From assembly GCA_002449145.1 (NCBI GenBank), contig DKCG01000006.1:6182-59531 (forward strand): a stretch of DNA of 53,350 bases, given 5' to 3'. The stretch comes from Christensenella sp. UBA6880. GTDB lineage: Bacteria > Bacillota > Clostridia > Christensenellales > CAG-917. The notes below the pieces were generated by a model, which saw only the letters and a list, made by a program, of their open reading frames with translations, searched no databases and was not told where the DNA came from. A program made the position numbers and the translations under genes. Shown here piece after piece: positions 35,102 through 41,976 of this stretch (position 1 is its first letter; each line of letters opens with the position of its first letter).

Positions 35102-35345
35102 ATTGCTCAAACGGCGTTGCGGCAAAGTCAATCGCCCACGTCGTCATTCAGAGCGAAGCGTGGGAATCCCATAAATAGAAACGAAAACTTTTGGGCGATT
35201 GTCAAAAACCGCACTTGTTCTCGCAATCTCTACCGCGCAGAGAATTTGTGCTATCAATTCAGACACGGATAAAAACTAAAACCGCAACTTCGCCAAATTA
35301 TCTGCTTGGTGACGTGCCTGTGGCACGAATATTATATGGATTATT
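35102..35345 (+). repeat. Dispersed repeat R2, copy b
   Basis: It shares TTGCTCAAACGGCGTTGCGG, CACTTGTTCTCGCAATCTCT and CCAAATTATCTGCTTGGTG with copy d at 40085-40330. A CGTCATTCAGAG block is inserted at 35141. Short frames such as the one with HLFSQSL are repeated in the other copies and look non-functional. Confidence 0.7.
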
Positions 35346-35348
35346 CAA

Positions 35349-35495
35349 TATAAAACGGCGAGATTCTCGCCGTTTTATAATCTCAATTCTTCCGCAACTG
35401 CGGCAAAGCCGCAATTTCATTTGCGCGAAGCGCAAATTTCGCTGCGCCGAAAGGCACAATTTCACGCACGCTTTGCGTGCATATCGTGTATATAA
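35349..35495. repeat. Long hairpin and mini-hairpin string
   Basis: 35349-35379 is a perfect 15-pair hairpin with a one-base loop (arms centred on AAAACGGCGAGA/TCTCGCCGTTTT). It is followed by TGCGGCAAAGCCGCA, ATTTGCGCGAAGCGCAAAT and GCACGCTTTGCGTGC, separated by ATTTC units. Confidence 0.7.
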
Positions 35496-35539
35496 TCGCG
35501 TCGTGCCCATATCGCCGTTCTAGTTTTCCGCTTGCGCAC

Positions 35540-35790
35540 ACAGTGCGCACCCGCCAAGCAAGCACTCGTGCGGAATTGTGGCTTGAATTTTTACCCGTCT
35601 TATTTTGAGAGTAAAGAGGGCTTGCGCGGTTAGTGATTGCGAGAACAAGTGCGGTGTCAAGCAATAAATTTCGTTTGTTGCTTTCACCGCAACGCCGTTT
35701 GAGCAATGGCTCGCCGCCTTGCGGCTCGCGTTCCGTCTTCGAAGCCACACATTTCGTGTAAGAGTAGACTTCGAACAAGTTTTCGTTTCG
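35540..35790 (-). repeat. Dispersed repeat R2, copy c (inverted)
   Basis: Bases 35635-35727 are the exact reverse complement of 40109-40201 (93 bases). Similarity extends further on both sides with a few changes. Copies c and d therefore form inverted repeats around the 35847-39870 genes. Confidence 0.85.
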
Positions 35791-35842
35791 GGTGCGGGTG
35801 TCCCGCCCACAATTATTAATTATTCATTATTAATTATTAATT
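35791..35842. repeat. AT-rich repeat R3 at a gene end
   Basis: GGTGCGGGTGTCCCGCC followed by AATTATTAATTATTCATT units, ending four bases before the stop codon of the minus-strand 59-residue gene, as at 21768-21822. Confidence 0.75.
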
Positions 35843-35846
35843 TTTC

Positions 35847-36026
35847 TCAAAGGTCATCCGCGTCTTGCACGGGTTTTTCACTGTCGGGGACGTCGGGATA
35901 GCCGTGCTTTTCCGGTACGCCCGTGTAACTTCCGTTAGGGTCGAAGTGCGAACGCATATTCTCGTGCGTTGTCAGATTGCTGTGAGATAAGGGTACGTTG
36001 TGCTTTCTTGCTCGTCTTATTTTCAT
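35847..36026 (-). CDS. Small 59-residue protein ending PVQDADDL
   Basis: Encodes 59 residues, beginning MKIRRARKHNVPLSH, with a central HENMRSHFDPNGSYTG block and the end KPVQDADDL. An AAGGAAGGAAAG ribosome binding site lies directly before the ATG. The HFDPNGSYTG/PVQDADDL pattern resembles a small conserved but uncharacterised protein of Clostridia as I remember it (not checked). It is polar and without membrane segments. It lies divergent from the TetR gene. Confidence 0.7.
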   Translation of the reverse strand: MKIRRARKHNVPLSHSNLTTHENMRSHFDPNGSYTGVPEKHGYPDVPDSEKPVQDADDL

Positions 36027-36197
36027 CTTTCCTTCCTTCGGACAATTTTGCCCTCGTTTTATAGATTTATATTTATAGAATGAGCAAACCTTAATAATTT
36101 ATTAATTTTATTAATATTTTATAAATCGATGGAAAATCGCACAAATATATGATATAATACATTTTGCAATATAAAAACAGCATTAGGACAAGAAAAA

Positions 36198-36791
36198 ATG
36201 AAAAACGGCGGTATCGATAAAAGAGTCATCAAAACCAAAAACGCTATTTTCGAAGCGTTCAAGCAACTCGTTCAAGAGAAAGATATGGCGGACATCACCA
36301 TAAGCGAACTCACGCAAAAAGCCAACATCACACGTAGCACGTTTTATATGTACTACGACACGGTGGGCGATGTTCGCACGGACATAGAAAATGGTATAAT
36401 CGCAGGCATCGACAAGATTATGAGCGAAACGGACATCCTCAACAGCATAAAGAATCCGTATCCGCTTTTGAGCATGCTCGCCGATGAAATTCTCAAACAG
36501 GACGCAAACAACAGATACATTCTTTCGTCCAGCAATTCGGGTCAACTTCTCGACAAAATAAACGACAGAATCGTGAGCGCGTATATGCACTGGTTCTCGT
36601 CCAACGAGGGTTCTACGTCCGATTTGGGCAGAACGAAATACATAGTCGCGTTTGCGGCGGCAGGTATGACCGAGTGCTTCAAGATTTGGTTCAACCACAA
36701 GAGTTCGCTCTCGCTTGAAGAACTCTGCAAGAATATTTCCGACGCAATGAGCAAAGGCATTTCCTTGATGATGGATCAAGACACGCTTTGA
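36198..36791 (+). CDS. TetR family transcriptional regulator
   Basis: Encodes 197 residues. The N-terminal helix-turn-helix (about 10-58) has the typical TKNAIFEAFKQLVQEKDMADITISELTQ and ITRSTFYMYYDT. The C-terminal ligand-binding part contains a TetR_C-type segment. A TATAAT at 36153-36158 marks its promoter. It is followed after 118 bases by a large ABC transporter gene that it may control. The terminator at 36834 argues for separate transcription of the two. Confidence 0.88.
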   Translation: MKNGGIDKRVIKTKNAIFEAFKQLVQEKDMADITISELTQKANITRSTFYMYYDTVGDVRTDIENGIIAGIDKIMSETDILNSIKNPYPLLSMLADEILKQDANNRYILSSSNSGQLLDKINDRIVSAYMHWFSSNEGSTSDLGRTKYIVAFAAAGMTECFKIWFNHKSSLSLEELCKNISDAMSKGISLMMDQDTL

Positions 36792-36833
36792 TCCGCGATT
36801 TAGGGGGATCACAGATTTGAACTTTCGCAAGGG

Positions 36834-36862
36834 GAATGACGATCCGTCATTCTCTTTGTCGT
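36834..36862 (+). terminator. Terminator after the TetR gene
   Basis: GAATGACG (36834-36841) pairs with CGTCATTC (36845-36852), followed by TCTTTGTCGTTTT. The T-run is interrupted. Confidence 0.6.
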
Positions 36863-36909
36863 TTTCAAAAATATATTAAATCGAGTATCTGCATTTATTG
36901 AGGTGAAAT

Positions 36910-39870
36910 ATGCTTCAACTTAAAGACGTAGTAAAAGACTATCCCACCGCAACGACGACCGTACACGCTTTGAGAAAAGTGTCGCTCAATTTCCGCGAAA
37001 GCGAATTTGTGGCGATTCTCGGTCCGAGCGGCTGCGGAAAAACGACAATGCTCAACATCATAGGCGGTCTTGACAGATACACGTCGGGCGACTTGGTCAT
37101 AGGCGGCGTTTCCACGGCGGAATTTGACGACGAACACTGGGATGCGTATCGCAACGCAACCATAGGTTTCGTTTTCCAAAGTTACAACCTTATTCCGCAC
37201 CTCACCGTGCTTGAAAACGTCGAACTTGCTTTGAGCCTCGTCGGCGAAAAGAAGAAAGCACGCAGGGCGAAAGCGGTTGCCGCGCTTCACAAAGTCAATA
37301 TGCACGAGCAAATCGACAAACGCCCCAACCAACTCAGCGGCGGACAAATGCAACGCGTCGCAATCGCAAGAGCCATCGTCAACGACCCCAAAATCATCCT
37401 TGCCGACGAGCCGACGGGCGCGCTTGACAGCGAATTGAGCGTGCAGGTTATGGATATTCTGCAAGAGATTTCAAAAAATCGTCTTGTCATTATGGTTACG
37501 CACAACGCAGAACTTGCTTATCAGTACGCAACTCGTATTTGCCGCTTCAAGGACGGTCAACTCATCGAAGACACCAATCCGTACGACCCTGAAAACGAGT
37601 CTTGCGAGCAATCCGAAACGGTTGAAGAAACTCTTGCGGTAGAGGCACAAACGAGCGCGTTGGCAAATTCAACGACGGACGTAACCGAGGTCGAAGTTGA
37701 CAGAGCGAGCGTTTTAACCTCTCAAAATGCAGAGATAAACGTTCAAAACGGTCAAGACGAAGAAGAAACGGGCAAAAAGAAAAAGACGTCCAATCACAAG
37801 CGCAAAGTCGCTATGAGAAACGTCGGCGAGGAAACGAAAGCCTTGTTCGACAAACTCGGACTCAACAGTTTGTCAAAGAAGAAAAAGAAAAAAGACAAAA
37901 CGTTCAAACCCACGTCTATGAGCGCGGGTATGGCGTTCGGATTGAGTCTTAAAAACCTCATTTCCAAAAAGCGTCGCACGTTCCTTACGTCTTTTGCAGG
38001 CGCAATCGGCATCATAGGGCTTGCGCTCGTTTTGTCCATCTACAACGGATTTAACATCTACCTTGCCAAGATGGAAAACGAAATGCTTTCGGGCGTTCCT
38101 CTCGGCATTTATCAATACAACGTATCCAGCAACGCCATTATGGATTTGATGACGAGCATGATGGAAAACGAGCCGAGTAACAGCGGTACGTCCTATCCCG
38201 ATTCCGACGAAATCAAGGTGTCGAGCGGAAGCGCATACGACGGCGCAATGGCAAAGATGATGCTCTCAATCGTCAAGTCGTTTATGGACGGCGTGCAGAA
38301 AAACGAACTCACCGTTGAGTTCGCAGAGTATATGAAGGCAATGCCTAAAGATTATTACACGGCAATGAACATATCATACGGCTTGCGATACAACCTCGTC
38401 AGAAAGACCGTCGACGAAAACGGCAACGTTGCATACAAAGATATTTCGCAACAGCCGAGACCTTTGACCACCACGGCAATCGCAACCACCGTTCTCGGTG
38501 AAAACGGTTTGCAGGCAAAATATTGGCAAGAACTCGTTGCGGACGAGGAAGTTATGATGCGCTCCTATGATTTCATCGGCGAAGGAAGCAGATTTCCGCA
38601 AAATAAGAACGAAGTGCTTTTGTGCGTCAACTCCGACAACTCGATCAATGCCGACCTTCTGAACGCTTTCGGGATAGAAACGTACGAGAAGGACGAAAAG
38701 GGCAATGTGGTGATAGGAAATGACGGAAAAGCCGTCAAGATGGATACGAACAACGTTCCGTATGAGTATTTTATCGGACAAACGTTCAAACTTGTTGACA
38801 ACGATTCCTATTACGTTTACGACGAAGAATCGGGGAAGTATGAAAACAACGTCGGTATCGGGAAAGCAAGCACGGACGATTCCGAAGATTCAAGCGGTTT
38901 CAATCCGCTCAGCGACAAGGAAAGCAACAAACTGATCTGGAGTTACGACGATTCCGAAGAATTCCAAGATTTGCTCAAAAACATGTATGTCCAATCGGAT
39001 GAAGAAATCAAGATCGTAGGTGTTATCAGAGCAAAGAAGAATGCGGAGCATTCGTACGTTACCTCGTCGATCTGCTACACTGGCGCCCTTGCCGAAAGTA
39101 CGCTTGAAAACGCTCAAAACAGCGAACTCGTTAAACGTCAACTTGCTCTCGCCGAGGATTCCAAGAACAAGAACGCAACCGTATTCGACGGAGTAAGGCT
39201 CAACGATTCCGTTGATTTTGCCGAGTCGGGAGTCAATTCTTCCGTTGCGGCTATAACAGGTGTGCCTGCGCTTCAATACACCTATTTTATGCGTGCGATA
39301 GGTGCGGATAGAAGCCCGTATTACATCACCGTTTTCCCCAACGACAGCGATCAAAAAACAAATTCGGGCAACTATATTTCCGCTTGGCAGAAGTCCGGCA
39401 AGGGCAATCTCGGCTACTTTGACGTGTCCGAAATGTTCCTCGTCAATATGCGCAGCACGCTCGACCTCGTGTCCGCAATGCTCATAGCCGTTGCCGCAAT
39501 ATCCCTCGTCGTTTCCACTGTTATGATCGGCGTCATCACGTCCAACTCGGTCGTCGAACGTACTCGCGAAATCGGTATTCTTCGCGCAATCGGCGCGCGT
39601 AAAAAGGATATTCGCAACGTCTTTATCGCCGAAACTTCCATCATTGGTCTGTGCAGCGGACTCATCGGCATTGTCGTGACGTATATTCTTTGTCCCATTC
39701 TGTCGCTTATCATCAAAGCGGTCACCGGCATCGGCTCGCTCTTGCACTTCCATCCGCTTCACGCCTTCATTCTTGTATGTCTGAGTTTGGCACTAACTGT
39801 AATTTCGGGTATAATTCCCGCGATTATGGCTTCGCGGAAGAATGTTGTGGACGCTCTACGCGTAGATTAA
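36910..39870 (+). CDS. ABC transporter, fused ATPase and FtsX-like permease
   Basis: Encodes 986 residues. An N-terminal ATPase of the LolD/MacB type has Walker A GPSGCGKT (38-45), the signature LSGGQ (142-146) and ILADEPTGALD. A charged linker (about 215-320) precedes the permease: one membrane segment near 358-380, a large extracellular domain (about 385-830) and three C-terminal segments (about 850-975) typical of FtsX/MacB. Such proteins export peptides, antibiotics or lipids by a mechanotransmission cycle. ATPase and permease in one chain is the MacB arrangement. The TetR gene upstream suggests drug-responsive control (inference). The stop lies in a palindrome element. Confidence 0.9.
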   Translation: MLQLKDVVKDYPTATTTVHALRKVSLNFRESEFVAILGPSGCGKTTMLNIIGGLDRYTSGDLVIGGVSTAEFDDEHWDAYRNATIGFVFQSYNLIPHLTVLENVELALSLVGEKKKARRAKAVAALHKVNMHEQIDKRPNQLSGGQMQRVAIARAIVNDPKIILADEPTGALDSELSVQVMDILQEISKNRLVIMVTHNAELAYQYATRICRFKDGQLIEDTNPYDPENESCEQSETVEETLAVEAQTSALANSTTDVTEVEVDRASVLTSQNAEINVQNGQDEEETGKKKKTSNHKRKVAMRNVGEETKALFDKLGLNSLSKKKKKKDKTFKPTSMSAGMAFGLSLKNLISKKRRTFLTSFAGAIGIIGLALVLSIYNGFNIYLAKMENEMLSGVPLGIYQYNVSSNAIMDLMTSMMENEPSNSGTSYPDSDEIKVSSGSAYDGAMAKMMLSIVKSFMDGVQKNELTVEFAEYMKAMPKDYYTAMNISYGLRYNLVRKTVDENGNVAYKDISQQPRPLTTTAIATTVLGENGLQAKYWQELVADEEVMMRSYDFIGEGSRFPQNKNEVLLCVNSDNSINADLLNAFGIETYEKDEKGNVVIGNDGKAVKMDTNNVPYEYFIGQTFKLVDNDSYYVYDEESGKYENNVGIGKASTDDSEDSSGFNPLSDKESNKLIWSYDDSEEFQDLLKNMYVQSDEEIKIVGVIRAKKNAEHSYVTSSICYTGALAESTLENAQNSELVKRQLALAEDSKNKNATVFDGVRLNDSVDFAESGVNSSVAAITGVPALQYTYFMRAIGADRSPYYITVFPNDSDQKTNSGNYISAWQKSGKGNLGYFDVSEMFLVNMRSTLDLVSAMLIAVAAISLVVSTVMIGVITSNSVVERTREIGILRAIGARKKDIRNVFIAETSIIGLCSGLIGIVVTYILCPILSLIIKAVTGIGSLLHFHPLHAFILVCLSLALTVISGIIPAIMASRKNVVDALRVD

Positions 39871-39995
39871 AACTGCGCTAAATCGCGCCTAACTTTGTCA
39901 GCACCCCTTGACTGTCAACTCATTTACGCTTTGTAAATTAGGGTTGCCATTCAAGGGGTGCTTTCGCGTTATGCATCGATTTAGCGCAGTTTTAA
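39867..39995 (+). repeat. Nested palindrome element, perfect outer stem (copy 6)
   Basis: The left arm TTAAAACTGCGCTAAATCG (39867-39885) contains the ABC gene stop codon and pairs without mismatch with 39977-39995. It has type-2 spacers, a perfect 12-pair inner stem AGCACCCCTTGA and the CTCATTTACG..GTAAATTAGGGTTG loop. Confidence 0.87.
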
Positions 39996-40084
39996 CTATT
40001 CATCGACGAGAGGAATCCACCGTCCGCGAACTTGCAGAGCGGACTCTTGACGAACACTTATTCAAGGCGTACTTATTAACGGTA

Positions 40085-40330
40085 TCTGCTCATTCGCAGA
40101 CGGAACACGAGCCGCAAGGCGGCGAGCCATTGCTCAAACGGCGTTGCGGTGAAAGCAACAAACGAAATTTATTGCTTGACACCGCACTTGTTCTCGCAAT
40201 CTCTAACCGCGCAGAAAATTTGTGCTATCAGTTCAAACACGGATAAAATTTCAAACCACAGTTTCGCCAAATTATCTGCTTGGTGGGTGCGTGCTTTGCA
40301 CGCAAGCGGATTATTTGAACGGCGGTGTGG
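40085..40330 (+). repeat. Dispersed repeat R2, copy d
   Basis: Bases 40109-40201 match copy c exactly in the opposite orientation; ATTATCTGCTTGGTG and GCGTGCTTTGCACGC follow as in copy a. Predicted short frames with TPHLFSQSLTAQ recur in copy c and are treated as repeat-borne, not genes. Confidence 0.8.
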
Positions 40331-40575
40331 GTGCGACGCGTTAAACAACACATTCGGTGAATGTGTTGTAGCCAAAGCGAACGAGGCGGATTGCCTTGCA
40401 AACACCGAAGTCCAAAGCCCGAAGGGAAGGGGTGATATGTGATTTAAGGTACTCGCCGTTCACGCTTGTAGGGGAAGAAAATTTCACCGAATTTGTAAAA
40501 TTTGTTAAAAACGAGAAAAATCCCTCGTTTTTTCAAGAATATTTTATCAAAAATATGGCAATCGATAACAAAGTA
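40331..40575. repeat. Mixed repeat region before hypB
   Basis: AACACATTC-GGT-GAATGTGTT forms a hairpin at 40348-40368. 40426-40477 resembles the window start (4-62). The rest is AT-rich, with nothing recognised. Confidence 0.5.
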
Positions 40576-40604
40576 TTGAAAATATAATTTTCAAGTGCTA
40601 CAAT
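40576..40604 (+). promoter_or_regulatory. hyp operon promoter overlapped by a palindrome operator
   Basis: TTGAAA (40576-40581) and TACAAT (40599-40604) with a 17-base spacer. A perfect inverted repeat TTGAAAAT-ATA-ATTTTCAA at 40576-40594 covers the -35 hexamer, a likely repressor site. GAGGAAAG at 40609-40616 serves hypB. Confidence 0.7.
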
Positions 40605-40627
40605 AGGCGAGGAAAGAAGATATAATT

Positions 40628-41302
40628 ATGGATATTGTCAGAACCGTTGAACTCAAAGAAAGTATAATCAAAAACAACGACGCGGACGCGGATAAACTTC
40701 GCGCCGAACTCGACGAGCAGGGCGTATATTACGTCAACGTTATGTCTGGCCCCGGAAGCGGAAAGACGACGTTGCTCGTTGCGCTCGCCAAGGCGTTGAA
40801 GGGCAGATGCAAGGTCGGCGTTATGGAAGCGGACATCGACGGCGACGTTGACGCGTACACCGTATGCGAAGCGGGCGCAGAGGCAATCCAACTTCACACG
40901 GGCGGTATGTGCCATCTCGACGCAGATATGTCAAGGCAAGGTTTCAAGGAATTTGCCACGACTTCCGACATTGTGTTTTTGGAAAACATCGGCAACCTCG
41001 TATGTCCTGCCGAGTTCGACACGGGGGCGCACCTCAAAGTCGTGTTGCTCGCGCTTCCCGAAGGCGACGACAAGCCGCTCAAATACTCTCTTATGTTCTC
41101 GGTTGCGGACGCGGTCGTATTTACGAAAACGGATACGGCAAAATATTTCGATTTCGACGTCGAAAAGTGCAAGGGATATATTCGCTCTCTCAACCCGAAC
41201 GCAAAGGTATTTGCGGTGTCCGCTCGCAGCGGCGAGGGTGTAAACGAATTTGCCGACTATCTTTACGGCAAGTACGCAGAGTGGAAAGAGGGCTTGAAAT
41301 GA
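40628..41302 (+). CDS. hypB: HypB-like nickel GTPase, first copy
   Basis: Encodes a 224-residue SIMIBI GTPase of the HypB family, which with HypA delivers nickel to the active site of [NiFe]-hydrogenases. P-loop GPGSGKTTLL, the metal-site Cys-His in GGMCHLDADM, ENIGNLVCPAEFDTGAH and TKTD are intact. It lacks the His-rich N-terminal nickel store. Gene order is hypB-hypB-oxidoreductase-hypA with small overlaps. No hydrogenase or hypCDEF is in the window. Confidence 0.9.
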   Translation: MDIVRTVELKESIIKNNDADADKLRAELDEQGVYYVNVMSGPGSGKTTLLVALAKALKGRCKVGVMEADIDGDVDAYTVCEAGAEAIQLHTGGMCHLDADMSRQGFKEFATTSDIVFLENIGNLVCPAEFDTGAHLKVVLLALPEGDDKPLKYSLMFSVADAVVFTKTDTAKYFDFDVEKCKGYIRSLNPNAKVFAVSARSGEGVNEFADYLYGKYAEWKEGLK

Positions 41303-41976
41303 GAGTTATATCCGTAAAAGAAAGCATATTTTCAAACAACGACAAGACTGCGGACGAGATAAGGGCGACGCTCAAAAACAAGGGAACGTTTTTGCTTAAC
41401 GTGATGTCTTCGCCGGGAAGCGGCAAAACGACGTTGCTAACCGCATTGCTCAAAGAGTTGAAAGAAAAACTCAAAGTAGTTGCAATGGACGTTGACATCG
41501 AAACGGACGTGGATGCGCGCCGCATAGCGGACGGCGCGGGAATCGAGAGCGTGCAGATACACAACGGCGGACTTTGCCACATCGACGCGGATATGGTGAA
41601 AGAAGCCTTGTCGCAAGCAAAGTTTGACGATTGCGACCTCATCGTCCTCGAAAACATCGGCAACCTCGTATGTCCTGCCGAGTTCGACACGGGCGCGCAC
41701 CTCAATATGATGCTCTTGTCCGTACCCGAAGGCGACGACAAACCGCTCAAATATCCGCTGATGTTTGAAAAATGCGACCTTATCGTCGTGACCAAAATCG
41801 ACACTCTCGAAGCGTTCGATTTTAACAAAACCGAGTTTGAAAACCACATTTCTCGTCTGAATCCGAAAGCGCAAATATATTACGTTAGCGCAAAAACGGG
41901 CGAAGGTCTTGAAATGCTTGAAAATAAGTTATATAATATAATAAAGTTTTTCAAAGGAGAAAACAACAATGGCTGA
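41299..41976 (+). CDS. hypB: HypB-like nickel GTPase, second copy
   Basis: Encodes 225 residues, a clear paralogue of the preceding gene: P-loop SPGSGKTTLL, GGLCHIDADM, an identical ENIGNLVCPAEFDTGAHL and TKIDTLEAFDFNK. The ATG at 41299 overlaps the previous stop (ATGA). Two tandem HypB proteins could form heterodimers, since HypB dimerises around its nickel or zinc site (inference). It overlaps the start of the oxidoreductase gene by eight bases. Confidence 0.9.
   Translation: MRVISVKESIFSNNDKTADEIRATLKNKGTFLLNVMSSPGSGKTTLLTALLKELKEKLKVVAMDVDIETDVDARRIADGAGIESVQIHNGGLCHIDADMVKEALSQAKFDDCDLIVLENIGNLVCPAEFDTGAHLNMMLLSVPEGDDKPLKYPLMFEKCDLIVVTKIDTLEAFDFNKTEFENHISRLNPKAQIYYVSAKTGEGLEMLENKLYNIIKFFKGENNNG

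Noticed and set aside
35191..35810. Short frames with HLFSQSL-like peptides
   Set aside because: They lie wholly inside dispersed repeat R2, differ in length and frame between copies and have no clear ribosome binding sites.
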